Positions 1 to 8,897 of a stretch of 64,000 nt of DNA are shown here, one piece after another. The DNA is taken from positions 2,418,001 to 2,482,000 of the forward strand of contig NC_007974.2 in assembly GCF_000196015.1 (NCBI RefSeq), read 5' to 3'. The DNA comes from Cupriavidus metallidurans CH34. GTDB taxonomy: Bacteria; Pseudomonadota; Gammaproteobacteria; Burkholderiales; Burkholderiaceae. Numbering within the stretch: position 1 is the stretch's first letter; each line of letters opens with the position of its first letter. Made by a program: the position numbers and the translations under genes. The notes beneath the pieces are model-generated. The model searched no databases. It saw nothing but the letters and a program-made list of their open reading frames with translations, and had not been told where the DNA came from.

Positions 1-77
1 ATCAGGGATAGTTGGTTGCAGAACGACACGGGGGCGCGAGGGATTCTGTGAGAGCGGCTGACAATGGCTCTGACGAA

Positions 78-611
78 TCAGAACGTGATGTCCGCCGCTG
101 GCACCGCACGTACGCGCGGGCCGAAACTGCTGATACCCGTCAGCGTGAGGTTGTGATGGTGAATGATCTGCCCTGCAGACAAGGCCGCATTCGAAACAGT
201 TGTGTGACCATCTGCGATCAGCCTCACCGGATAGCCCAGCGCCAGCGCACGCCGCGTGGTGGTATCGACGCAGTACTCCGTATGCATGCCGCAGATGACC
301 AGGTGCGTCACCCCGTGCTCCTTCAGCGTCGCCTCGAGTGTCGTCCCGAAGAAAGAATCCGGCGTGGTCTTGCGGACGCGCAGGTCGCTATCCAGCGCGG
401 TCAGCCCATCCGCGAGATGCCAGCGCGCTGAGCCATACGGCAGGTAGTCGTCCGCCGATTCATGCTGGATGAATATAACGGGCACGCGCGCGGTGCGTGC
501 CTTGCCGGCAACATCGTTGATGCGGTCGATGATCTCGTGGTGAGCGAGCGGGACCTCGTCGCCTTCGCACAGGCCTTGCTGGACATCGATGACGAGTAGG
601 GCCGCTGTCAT
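78..611 (-). CDS. isochorismatase-family cysteine hydrolase
   Basis: A 177-residue protein of the isochorismatase/nicotinamidase-like family, which hydrolyses amide or vinyl-ether bonds in small metabolites in the cytosol. The family triad is visible as Asp9 in LLVIDVQ, Lys81 in VRKTTPDSFF and Cys114 in HTEYCVDTT, and the length is typical. The GMHTEYCVDTT segment is the usual nucleophile loop, so the enzyme should be active. The substrate cannot be told from sequence. It stands alone, with the diguanylate-cyclase gene upstream about 155 bases away and on the same strand. The first 77 bases of the window hold no recognisable gene. Confidence 0.88.
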   Translation of the reverse strand: MTAALLVIDVQQGLCEGDEVPLAHHEIIDRINDVAGKARTARVPVIFIQHESADDYLPYGSARWHLADGLTALDSDLRVRKTTPDSFFGTTLEATLKEHGVTHLVICGMHTEYCVDTTTRRALALGYPVRLIADGHTTVSNAALSAGQIIHHHNLTLTGISSFGPRVRAVPAADITF

Positions 612-766
612 GGCAGATAAGTCGGAGACCTTGATCGCTCAATCATGCCATGAAACAACGAACGGGACCGGTGCTGCCCGACCGCCCCCCCACCTTAGTG
701 GGTACCGTCAGTGCGTGCGTCCGTGCGTCCCCGGCAGATCGACGAGCGACGTGGCGGCGCTACAAG

Positions 767-3286
767 TCAGGCACCCGAGGCGATCAACGGATGCGCGGCA
801 TTGCCCAGGGCGGTCAGGGCCTCAGCCGGTCCGGGCCTGGCAAGCAGAAAACCCTGCGCGCGGTCGCAACCGATCTCGCGCAGAAACTGCAGTTGGGCGA
901 TGTTCTCCACGCCCTCGGCCACCACGGTCAGGCCAAGCGCCCGGGCCATGGCAACGATCGCGCGAAGAATCGCGCCGTCGCGCTCCCGCTCGATAACAGC
1001 GGTCAGGAAGGAGCGATCCACCTTGACGGTATCGACCGGCAGCGTCTGCAGATAGGTAAACGAGGAATAGCCCGTTCCGAAGTCGTCGATGGCCAGACCG
1101 ACACCGCGGCGCGCGAGTTCGCCAAGCACCAGCTCGGTCACGCCGTTTCCGGTCATGGCCATGCTCTCCACCAGCTCAAGCTGCAGATGCTCCGGCTGCA
1201 TGCCGGCGTCGCTCAGCACATCGGAGACGTCATGCAGGAAATGCTCGTGGCGGATCTGTCGGGCGGACAGGTTGACCGACATGCGGCCAAATTCGAAGCC
1301 CGACCGGAGCCAGGCCGCGCCCTGCCGGCACGCCTCGCGCAACACCCAGGCGCCAATCGGCACGACCAGCGCCGATTCCTCGGCCACGTCGATGAACGCA
1401 CCGGGCGACAGCAGCCCGCGCGTCGGGTGCTGCCAGCGCAGCAGTGCTTCGACGCTGACGATCCTTCCCGAGCCCAGGTCATAGATCGGTTGATAGTGGA
1501 GGCGGAACTCGCGGCGCGTCAGCGCGCGACGCAGTTCGCATTCGAGCGCCATGCTTTCCATCGCGGACGATGTCATCTGCGTGGCGAAGAAGCGGAACGT
1601 GTTCTTGCCTTCCTGCTTGGCTTCATACATCGCGCGGTCGGCCTGCATCAACAGTTGCTGCTGATCCGTGCCGTCGTCCGGATAAATGCTGATGCCGATG
1701 CTCGGCGTCACGAACACGCTGCGCCCGGCAGCATCGATTGGCTGACCAACCACGTCCAGCAGCACCTGCGCGATATGCGCGACATGACGAATGTCCTCAA
1801 TCTCCTCGACAACGATCGTGAACTCGTCCCCGCCGAGCCGGGCCACCGTGTCGCTCTCGCGCACGGCATGCTTGAGTCGCATGGCAATGACCCGGAGCGC
1901 GTCGTCTCCGGTGCCGTGCCCCATCGTATCGTTGATCATCTTGAAGCGATCGAGATCGAGGAACAACACGCCCACCCGTCTGGACGCACGCCGGGCGCGA
2001 ATGATGGCCTGCTTGAGCCGTTCGCTGAACAGCGTGCGGTTCGGCAGGTCCGTCAGCGGATCGTGCATGGCCAGATGGTTCAGGCGCTCTTCCGCGATAC
2101 GGCGATGCGTGATGTCCGAGAAGATCGCCGCGTAATGCGTGCATTCGCCGGCCTGATTGCAGATGCTGGAGACGGACAGATGCTCGAGGTACAGCTCGCC
2201 GTTCTTTCGGCGATTCCAGATCTCGCCCTTCCAGTGACCTTGCGCGCGCAACTGGCTCCACATTTCCTGGTAGAAGGATGGACCCTGGCGTCCCGAACTC
2301 AGCATCCGCGGCGTCCGGCCGATGGCCTCGTCGAGCGTGTAGCCGGTCAGTTGCGTGAAGGCCGGGTTCACCTGCTCGATCACGCCATTCAGATCGGTCA
2401 CCATCACGCCGTCGAGCGTCGATTCGAACACGCGATCGGCCAGCCGCAGATGGTAGTTGGATCGACGCAGTGCCTCGTCGCGCTCGTGCAGCGCCGTCCG
2501 CAGTTCATGCACATACTCGTGTTCGATACCACAAAGGATGTCCGACAGGCTCAGCAGACCCGTCAGCTCGCCCTGAGCGTCGAGCACGCCAACGTGGCGC
2601 AAACGGTTGTCCGAAAGAAACTTCCGGGCCGAATACAAGCTGTTGGAATGCGCCAGCGAATGCAGGTGACGACTGGCATGATCCGACACGATGCCGCCGA
2701 GCGCGTTGGCGGCGGCCAGCCGCACGACGTCGCGCTCCGTCAGGATGCCGTACTCGTCGCCGGGAAAGCGGACAACCACAGCGCTCAATCCGCCCGAGCG
2801 CATGACACGCATGACCGCAGCCAGTTTCTCTTCCGGGTCGACGATGACCGGAGGCGGAACCTTGACCGAGTGAATCGGGCGAAGGCGCAGGAAATACTCG
2901 GCGCCCTGGTTCATGACGAGGTCGGTCTGAGACAACATGCCGAGCGGACGCCCACTGTCATCCACCACCAGGCAATGGCGAATGCCTTTGCTCTTGAAGT
3001 ACAGCGCGGCATCGCCGAGCCTGGTGCGGCAGTCCAGCGCCAGTACGGGATAACTCATCAACTCGGCGATGGGGCGCGACAGCGCATCACCCATCTCGCC
3101 GAGCGCCAGCGCGTCCCGCTCGGTCCAGATGCCAACGACCTGCCCCTGGTCCACCACGACGATCGAACTGCAACTGCGCTGCGCCATCATCGCGACAACT
3201 TCGCTGACACTGGTGCGCGGGCCGCACTCCAGGATGGATCTCGATATCAGGTGATCGATCTCAAGATCCAGCGTGTGTTGTGGCAT
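767..3286 (-). CDS. CBS-CBS-CBS-CBS-PAS-GGDEF-EAL cyclic-di-GMP signalling protein
   Basis: An 839-residue soluble protein with no membrane segment. Four CBS repeats fill about residues 1-255, a PAS domain lies at about 280-400, a GGDEF domain has its signature RLGGDEF at 485-489, and an EAL domain has EALLRW at 613-618 and DDFGTGYSS further on. GGDEF domains make and EAL domains degrade cyclic-di-GMP; both signatures are intact, so it may do either. CBS tandems usually bind adenine nucleotides, suggesting control by energy state (inference). The start is supported by a GGGGAG ribosome site six bases upstream. The gene stands alone. A long open frame on the opposite strand is a codon-bias shadow. 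Confidence 0.95.
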   Translation of the reverse strand: MPQHTLDLEIDHLISRSILECGPRTSVSEVVAMMAQRSCSSIVVVDQGQVVGIWTERDALALGEMGDALSRPIAELMSYPVLALDCRTRLGDAALYFKSKGIRHCLVVDDSGRPLGMLSQTDLVMNQGAEYFLRLRPIHSVKVPPPVIVDPEEKLAAVMRVMRSGGLSAVVVRFPGDEYGILTERDVVRLAAANALGGIVSDHASRHLHSLAHSNSLYSARKFLSDNRLRHVGVLDAQGELTGLLSLSDILCGIEHEYVHELRTALHERDEALRRSNYHLRLADRVFESTLDGVMVTDLNGVIEQVNPAFTQLTGYTLDEAIGRTPRMLSSGRQGPSFYQEMWSQLRAQGHWKGEIWNRRKNGELYLEHLSVSSICNQAGECTHYAAIFSDITHRRIAEERLNHLAMHDPLTDLPNRTLFSERLKQAIIRARRASRRVGVLFLDLDRFKMINDTMGHGTGDDALRVIAMRLKHAVRESDTVARLGGDEFTIVVEEIEDIRHVAHIAQVLLDVVGQPIDAAGRSVFVTPSIGISIYPDDGTDQQQLLMQADRAMYEAKQEGKNTFRFFATQMTSSAMESMALECELRRALTRREFRLHYQPIYDLGSGRIVSVEALLRWQHPTRGLLSPGAFIDVAEESALVVPIGAWVLREACRQGAAWLRSGFEFGRMSVNLSARQIRHEHFLHDVSDVLSDAGMQPEHLQLELVESMAMTGNGVTELVLGELARRGVGLAIDDFGTGYSSFTYLQTLPVDTVKVDRSFLTAVIERERDGAILRAIVAMARALGLTVVAEGVENIAQLQFLREIGCDRAQGFLLARPGPAEALTALGNAAHPLIASGA

Positions 3287-3460
3287 TTCTCTCCCCGGAA
3301 ACTCTTCTGCCTTGCATGAAAATGCCGGCAGCGTAGCGACGGGAGGGCTGCGAAACCTTGATTAGGGTCAAACTACCCCGGAGCCCAAGCCATGTCCCCT
3401 ACCAAGGTACGGTAAAGGAATCGGCCATCCGGCCGATGTTCGATCTTGGGGGGACTTTCG

Positions 3461-3826
3461 TTATGGCTTGTGAAGGGTGGCAGCCTGGGCTGCGAATGCC
3501 TTCCACTCCCGGAAAACCGCATCCAGGCACGCCGCCGAATCACAGGCGTCCCGCTTCTTGCGGAACGCTGCAACTTCCGACTCGGTGATGGATCCAGTCT
3601 TGAGCTGCCGCTGCTGGTCAGCAAAGATGCGCTGGTAGCCCATCGAGAACAGCGCGGACTCGCAGATCATGCGATGCGCCGGCACCGGCCGGGCAGGCAC
3701 GACGGACGGATCGCAGTCGATGTCAGTGGCATGCGCGTTGCCGAAAGCCAGAAGACCAGTGACGGCCAGACAGCGGAACGCGCAACGGATGCGCGCGAAG
3801 TGGATGGTGCAGAACGTGCGGGTCAT
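3461..3826 (-). CDS. small exported Cys-containing protein, LprI/DUF1311-like
   Basis: The protein is 121 residues when started at 3826. It opens with a signal-like stretch ending in GLLAFGNAHA, followed by a mature part with Cys pairs, including RDACDSAACL near the C-terminus. That C-terminal spacing resembles the LprI/DUF1311 family, some members of which inhibit lysozyme; the match is by eye and weak. The reading frame stays open far upstream, but that part overlaps the divergent cupin gene and has no signal sequence, so the internal start is preferred. Probably periplasmic. Confidence 0.6.
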   Translation of the reverse strand: MTRTFCTIHFARIRCAFRCLAVTGLLAFGNAHATDIDCDPSVVPARPVPAHRMICESALFSMGYQRIFADQQRQLKTGSITESEVAAFRKKRDACDSAACLDAVFREWKAFAAQAATLHKP

Positions 3827-3898
3827 AGTCGATACGGGGAAAGCCTGAAAGCTGCCAGGTGTAGAATCCCGGCCTTCAATCGCCCCTGGAAACTTAGC

Positions 3899-4240
3899 AT
3901 GAAGATGGACGCCTTTCCCTTCGGCACGACCGACTGGTCGCAGATTGAACGCACCGAGCACAAGGGAGATACCGGAGCGGCTTACTGGCGCACGCAGTAC
4001 TTCGGCGAAGGCGACCGCCGGGTGCGTGTGCGCATGGTCGAATACTCGCCGGGATACCTGGCGGACCACTGGTGCAAGAAGGGGCATGTCCTGTTCTGCC
4101 TGCAGGGCGAACTGGAAACGACGCTCGAAGACGGCCGTCAATTCATGCTGCGACCGGGCATGAGCTATCAGGTCGGCGACGACGCCGAGGCCCATCAGTC
4201 CCGTACCTCGACGGGTGCCACGTTGTTCATCGTGGATTGA
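3899..4240 (+). CDS. DHCW-motif cupin family protein
   Basis: A 113-residue single-domain protein. The segment LADHWCKKGHVLFCLQGEL, the later LRPGMSYQVGDD and a C-terminal HQSRTSTGATLFIVD have the spacing of a small cupin barrel; the DHWC element marks the DHCW-motif subfamily. Function within the family is not established. It is divergent from the small exported protein, with start codons about 70 bases apart, so the two may share a control region. The start chosen is the first ATG after the divergent gene's start; an upstream extension in frame would overlap that gene. Confidence 0.8.
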   Translation: MKMDAFPFGTTDWSQIERTEHKGDTGAAYWRTQYFGEGDRRVRVRMVEYSPGYLADHWCKKGHVLFCLQGELETTLEDGRQFMLRPGMSYQVGDDAEAHQSRTSTGATLFIVD

Positions 4241-4289
4241 AGCAGCCGGGACGCCCGGCCATGCGGCCCGGGCATCCCACTGCGAGACA

Positions 4290-5357
4290 TTACTGAGCCT
4301 TGCCTGCGGGCGATGCCATGCTTTGCAGGCCGATGGCCTTGCCGCTGGCATCCGTCACGCGCGCCAGTTCCCGATACGCGTTCGCCTGCACCTGTCCGGG
4401 CAGCGGCACGAACTTCGCTTCGCGGGCGAGCTGGTCGCCGTGGAGATAGCCCCAGGTGACGAACTTCATGGCCTCGAGCGTGCGCTCACCGGCGCGGCTG
4501 ACGGCCGGCACCACGACGAACGTCCCCATGGTGATCGGCCATGCGTCGGCACCGGCCTGATTGACCAGGCTGGCCGTGAAGTCGCCCTTCCGGTTCCAGT
4601 TGCTGTGCACCACCGCATCGCGGAATCCGCCCACCGTGGCGCTGACGAAGTTGCCGTCTGCGTTGCGCAGTTGCACCGGATTCAGACCTTCATCCAGCAC
4701 ATAGTTGTAGTCGACATAGCCGATGGCGCCACGGTTGCTCTGGACCGCCTTCACGACCTCGCCGCTGCCTTTGGCACCGGTGTAGCCGGCCGGCCATGAG
4801 AACGCGGACTTGGTGCCATATGTCGACTTCCACTCGGCACTCACCTCGCTCAGATAGGCGCTGAAGTGATAGGTGGTGCCCGAACCGTCGGCACGCACCA
4901 CGGGGTGGATCTTCAGGTTCGGCAGGGCGAGACCCGGATTCACGGCACGGATCTCCGGCGCATCCCAGCTATCGACCTTGCCCAGGAAAATCTTCGCCAG
5001 CAAATCGCCGGTCAGCTTCAACTGGCCCTTCGGGACGGAAGGAAGGTTGATCACCGGAACAGCAGCAGTAACGACGGCCGGCACGCAGACCAACCCGGAC
5101 TTGCTTGCTTCCTGGGGAGACAGCGGCACATCCGACGCGCCGAAATCGACCTGCCCTTCCCGGATACGACGAATACCTTCGCCCGATCCAACCGCCGCGT
5201 AATTGAGCCGGGTGCCGGTGGCCGCGGCATAGCCGGTCGACCAGACGCGATAGACCGGCGCGGCCGCCGTCGAACCCGCGCCCTGGATATCAGCGGCTAC
5301 GGCAGTGGACATGATGAGCGCTGAGCCAAGAATGGCCAACGCGGTGCGCTTGAGCAT
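4290..5357 (-). CDS. pstS: phosphate ABC transporter substrate-binding protein PstS
   Basis: A 355-residue periplasmic phosphate-binding protein. A signal peptide ends at about residue 22 (TAVAAD), followed by the PstS-typical IQGAGSTAAAPVY, DFGASDVPLS and VRADGSGTTYHFSAYLS segments that line the phosphate site. Length matches the family. In the standard system PstS delivers phosphate to PstCAB, but no pstCAB, phoU or pho regulator follows here, so this is a stand-alone copy that either serves a distant transporter or works under phosphate stress. No PHO-box was identified with confidence. Confidence 0.92.
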   Translation of the reverse strand: MLKRTALAILGSALIMSTAVAADIQGAGSTAAAPVYRVWSTGYAAATGTRLNYAAVGSGEGIRRIREGQVDFGASDVPLSPQEASKSGLVCVPAVVTAAVPVINLPSVPKGQLKLTGDLLAKIFLGKVDSWDAPEIRAVNPGLALPNLKIHPVVRADGSGTTYHFSAYLSEVSAEWKSTYGTKSAFSWPAGYTGAKGSGEVVKAVQSNRGAIGYVDYNYVLDEGLNPVQLRNADGNFVSATVGGFRDAVVHSNWNRKGDFTASLVNQAGADAWPITMGTFVVVPAVSRAGERTLEAMKFVTWGYLHGDQLAREAKFVPLPGQVQANAYRELARVTDASGKAIGLQSMASPAGKAQ

Positions 5358-5462
5358 GATCGTTCATGGAGAGTGGGCAGCCGGCATTGTAGCGGCGCAA
5401 GAGCAAGATCTTTCGGATCGGCTTGCTGTCTGGATCGACCAAATAATCGAGGCATGACATCT

Positions 5463-5505
5463 CCAGAAGCATCCCGGATGTCCCGGATGCCCCGGATGCT
5501 TCTGG
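5463..5505. terminator. 12-bp inverted repeat, possible terminator
   Basis: CCAGAAGCATCC at 5463-5474 pairs perfectly with GGATGCTTCTGG at 5494-5505. The loop holds further copies of the CCCGGATG unit. There is no T-run, so it is at best a Rho-independent-like hairpin or transcript stabiliser downstream of the DUF3761 gene and upstream of pstS. Confidence 0.5.
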
Positions 5506-5547
5506 ACCGTCTGGGCACGGAGCGCTGAGTCCCGTGCCAGTCCCCGC

Positions 5548-6045
5548 TCAGGAACAGGCCTTGCCGTGATCGGGCTTGTAGCCCTTGGCCTTGGCGTCGG
5601 CCTCTGACATGTACGCGCCACTCTTGGTCTTGCCGTAGTAGCGATCGGACGGGCAGTGATAGACCTTGGTCGACGAGTTGGCCCAGACTTGGCCAGGGCC
5701 TCCGCCCGGTGCGGCGGCGGTGGTCTTTTTCTCGGTGGCAGTGGCGGGGGCCGCAGGTGCGGCTGTTGCCGCCGGGGCGGCGGCCTTGGGCGCGGGTGCC
5801 GCGGCAGGCGCCATCGCGGCCGGCGCCATCGCGGCTGGTGCGGATGCTGCTGCGGCGCCGCCATACCAGTCCTTGACGCCCTTGTGCCCTGCGCAGGCGC
5901 CCTTCTTGCTGGCGCCGGAGTAGTAGCTTCCGTCCTTGCAGAGGGCCGTGCTGCCGGCTGGCGCGCCGGCGGGTGCCTGGGCCTGGGCGCCGAGCGACAA
6001 ACCCAGCGCGGCCGCAACGGCCATCGACTTCAGCAAATTCTTCAT
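5548..6045 (-). CDS. DUF3761 exported protein with Ala/Pro-rich linker
   Basis: A 165-residue exported protein. A signal peptide (about residues 1-23, ending GAQAQA) is followed by the conserved DUF3761 element CKDGSYYSGASKKGACAGHK and then KDWYGG. A long Ala/Pro-rich linker of low complexity follows, then a second short Cys-containing piece, YGKTKSGAYMSEADAKAKGY, ending in KACS. The second piece looks like a degenerate repeat of the first with the same K-S-G-A-C/Y pattern. Function unknown; probably periplasmic. The gene stands alone between pstS and an epimerase gene. Confidence 0.78.
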   Translation of the reverse strand: MKNLLKSMAVAAALGLSLGAQAQAPAGAPAGSTALCKDGSYYSGASKKGACAGHKGVKDWYGGAAAASAPAAMAPAAMAPAAAPAPKAAAPAATAAPAAPATATEKKTTAAAPGGGPGQVWANSSTKVYHCPSDRYYGKTKSGAYMSEADAKAKGYKPDHGKACS

Positions 6046-6213
6046 TGGCTGCTCCCGTATCGGGGTGAAACGACGAGAAGAAAAACGCTTGAGCCGAGTG
6101 GGCGATCAGGTACGTTGCAGCGCGACACTGGCGCCGCGCGCATCGCTCTCGCTCGTCCCCAATAACTGTCGCCGGAAGCGTTGCGTTGACAGCACCTCCA
6201 AGTCGGGCATTTT

Positions 6214-7188
6214 TCAGCCGGCCGAAGCGGGTGCCAAGCGTGCATTGGCGCACATGGCCGCAGTCAGCGTCTGGCGAATGCCGTCTTGATAAGACGTCTT
6301 TCGAATCGGACCAATCAGCGCGCGCAGCGCCGAGTCGTCCATGATCACGGGGTCAGTCTGCAGATAGTGCATCTCGACCAGTTCGCGCATTAGCGGATTG
6401 AACAGCCCCAGCAGACGCAGCATTGTCTTGCCCACCACGCGCAGTTTCATCGCGCGGCCGGTCTGGCGCTCCATCTCTTCCACCAGCTCGCGCTGCGTGG
6501 TGACGCCGGCCCCGGCGAGGTGCCAGATCTTGCCGAAGGCAGCCGGAGTATCAACCAGCCGGGCCACCACCGGGCCCACGTCCGGCACGAAGATGAACTC
6601 ATGCGGCGTGTCGATCGGCCCGATCAGGTCGGCCGTGCCGCCGTTCGCAGCCGCCAGCACCGCGCGATGCAGCAGGCTGTTCTCGACGCCGGGACCATAG
6701 AAGTCCGGCAAACGCAGCACGGTGGCACGGATGCGTCCATCGGCATGCGCCTGCATCAGCAGGTCCTCCTGCGACTTGCGCATACGCCCCTTGAAGGTGT
6801 GGGGTTCGCGCGGATGGTCCTCGCTCACGGGTGTCGTCCTTGCCCTGCCATATGGGTACACCGTGCCGATCAGGATGATCTGCTTCACACCGGCCGCCAC
6901 GGCGGCGTCGAGCGTCCGGCGCATCAGCGCGGGGTGCAACTCGAACTGCCAGTAGTTCACGCCGACCAGATAGATCAAGGTCTCCACACCCGTGGCGGCC
7001 GCCTGAATCGCCTCCGGCGAGTCCGGATTCCAGGTCAGGATCTCCGCCAGCGGGTCATCGCCGAAGGCCTGGCGCAGGCTGGCCTCGTGCCGGCCTACCA
7101 CCCGATAGGGCTCACCCCTGCTGCGCAGGGCGGCCGCGATGCTCCGGCCAATGGCGCCTGCCGCGCCAAACAAGGCAACTTTGGACAT
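6214..7188 (-). CDS. NAD(P)-dependent epimerase/dehydratase-family oxidoreductase
   Basis: The protein is 324 residues from the start at 7188, which has an AAAGGAAA ribosome site. The N-terminus reads VALFGAAGAIGRSIAAAL, the GxxGxxG dinucleotide-binding fold of extended or atypical short-chain dehydrogenases. YPYGRARTTPVSEDHP in the middle contains the Tyr expected near the active site. The substrate is unknown. A divergent LysR-type regulator starts about 117 bases away, the usual arrangement for a LysR protein controlling its neighbour. Confidence 0.88.
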   Translation of the reverse strand: MSKVALFGAAGAIGRSIAAALRSRGEPYRVVGRHEASLRQAFGDDPLAEILTWNPDSPEAIQAAATGVETLIYLVGVNYWQFELHPALMRRTLDAAVAAGVKQIILIGTVYPYGRARTTPVSEDHPREPHTFKGRMRKSQEDLLMQAHADGRIRATVLRLPDFYGPGVENSLLHRAVLAAANGGTADLIGPIDTPHEFIFVPDVGPVVARLVDTPAAFGKIWHLAGAGVTTQRELVEEMERQTGRAMKLRVVGKTMLRLLGLFNPLMRELVEMHYLQTDPVIMDDSALRALIGPIRKTSYQDGIRQTLTAAMCANARLAPASAG

Positions 7189-7304
7189 ATCGGATTTCCT
7201 TTCGGTAACGGATTGGGAAGGCAGCGAGCAATTCGCGAAACCGCAGTGTGGCGCACCCGCAATCGAAAGAAAATTGCCTAGAATCGACTGGCTGCTATTT
7301 GAAA

Positions 7305-8225
7305 ATGCATACCATGACGCGAAACGAACCGAGCTGGGAGTGGTACCGGACATTCTTGCAGGTGCTGGAGGTCGGCTCGCTCTCCGCCGCCGGCCGGGCC
7401 CTCGGCATCACGCAGCCCACTGTCGGGCGGCACATCGACAGCCTCGAGTCGGCCCTTGGGCTGAAGCTGTTCACGCGCTCGTTCGACGGCTTCGCCCCCA
7501 CCGAGGCCGCCCATGAACTGAAGCCATACGCGGCGAGCATCGCCGCCACCGCCGCCGCGCTGCGCCGGGTGGCCAGCAGCCACGGCGCGGGCGTCCGGGG
7601 CACCGTACGGCTGACCGCGAGCGAAGTCATCGGCGCCGAGGTACTGCCTCCGATCCTGGCGGCCCTGCGCGACGCGCATCCGGAGCTGGTGGTCGAACTC
7701 GTCCTGTCGAATCAGCCTGACGACCTGTTGCGCCGCGAAGCGGACATCGCCATCCGCATGTTCCGACCGGTCCAGGGAGCCTTGATCGCCCGACATGTCG
7801 GCGGTATTGAAATCGGCTTGCACGCGCACAGTCGCTATCTGCAGGCGCACGGCGTGCCGGGCTCGACGAGCGAGCTCTCGCGCCATGCGCTCATCGGCTT
7901 CGATCAGGAAAACGACTTCATCCGCCGGTTGCAGAGCAAATTCAAACCCTTCTGGCGCGATAGCCTGGCCTTTCGCAGCGACAGCGACCTGGCCCAACTC
8001 GGCGCCATCCGCGCGGGATTTGGCATTGGCGTGTGCCAGGCCGCACTGGCGGCACGGGATCCCCAACTGGTGAGGGTGTTGCCCGAGCAGTTCTCGGTCA
8101 CGCTGGATACCTGGGTAGCCATGCATGAAGACCTGCGTGACAACACACGCTGTGCCGTCACCTTCGCCGCGCTGGTCAATGGGCTGGACGCCTATATCAA
8201 AGGTGTTCCCGGGCGAGGGGCATGA
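7305..8225 (+). CDS. LysR-family transcriptional regulator
   Basis: The protein is 306 residues if started at 7305, or 303 from the in-frame ATG at 7314. The N-terminal winged helix-turn-helix is clear: FLQVLEVGSLSAAGRALGIT, then QPTVGRHIDSLE. The effector-binding domain follows (RGTVRLTASEVIGAEVLPPI onward, with DIAIRMFRPVQ). It is divergent from the epimerase gene and most likely controls it and itself from the shared 116-base gap. The inducer is unknown. No single T-N11-A box could be picked with confidence. Confidence 0.9.
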   Translation: MHTMTRNEPSWEWYRTFLQVLEVGSLSAAGRALGITQPTVGRHIDSLESALGLKLFTRSFDGFAPTEAAHELKPYAASIAATAAALRRVASSHGAGVRGTVRLTASEVIGAEVLPPILAALRDAHPELVVELVLSNQPDDLLRREADIAIRMFRPVQGALIARHVGGIEIGLHAHSRYLQAHGVPGSTSELSRHALIGFDQENDFIRRLQSKFKPFWRDSLAFRSDSDLAQLGAIRAGFGIGVCQAALAARDPQLVRVLPEQFSVTLDTWVAMHEDLRDNTRCAVTFAALVNGLDAYIKGVPGRGA

Positions 8226-8486
8226 CCGCAATGCCCGAACATTCGCAGACGTCGGCCTGAAACGGATGGCACCCGTCGCACTCTGCAAAATCAGGAATCA
8301 TCCCGACAAGAAACTTTCATAACGGTGAAAGTGATTACTTGTCGTCACACCTGCTATACCTAACGAGGTTGTCGCGCCACTGGCCACCTGTATTGCGGCC
8401 GGCGCGCATCGTCTTGCCGCACGAATCGGATTAGCCGATCGCCTTTTCCCTTATCGGGACCATTTTCTTTTCAATGGAGAGCATCA

Positions 8487-8867
8487 ATGGTTATTCAGGA
8501 AGGTTTTTCATTTGGAAACTTCATCATCGACGTTTTTTCCATCTTCCTTTTCATCCTGTGGTTCTGGTTGCTCATCACCATTTCCGGCGATCTGTTCCGG
8601 CGTCATGACGTGTCGGGCTTCGCCAAGGTGCTGTGGGTGATCTTCCTGATCGTGCTGCCCTACATCGGCGTCTTCGCCTACATCCTCACCCAGGGTCGCG
8701 GCATGGCAGAGCGCAATCAGGAACGTGCGCGGGAGGCACGCAACGAACTTCGCCAGGTGGTCGGCTTCAGTGTCGCCGACGAACTGGAAAAGCTCGACCG
8801 CCTGAAAGCGTCCGGCTCCATCTCCGAGGACGAATTCAAACGGCTGCGGGCGAAGCTGGTCGAGTAA
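8487..8867 (+). CDS. PLDc_N/SHOCT-domain small membrane protein
   Basis: A 126-residue protein with two transmembrane helices (about residues 12-32 and 44-68), the second in a phospholipase-D N-terminal-like segment (AKVLWVIFLIVLPYIGVFAYI). A charged stretch follows, then a C-terminal SHOCT motif (ELEKLDRLKASGSISEDEF). Such proteins are common small inner-membrane proteins of unknown role; SHOCT is an oligomerisation element. An upstream GGAGAG-like ribosome site supports the start. It stands alone, with about 260 bases of non-coding sequence before it. Confidence 0.85.
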   Translation: MVIQEGFSFGNFIIDVFSIFLFILWFWLLITISGDLFRRHDVSGFAKVLWVIFLIVLPYIGVFAYILTQGRGMAERNQERAREARNELRQVVGFSVADELEKLDRLKASGSISEDEFKRLRAKLVE

Positions 8868-8897
8868 AGCGTTGCGACCAGAGGCGGCAGCGGTCCA

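Noticed and set aside
650..3319. Long open frame on the plus strand, opposite the GGDEF/EAL gene
   Set aside because: It mirrors the codon bias of the minus-strand gene, which has clear domains; the plus-strand product is Arg/His/Gln-rich with no fold.
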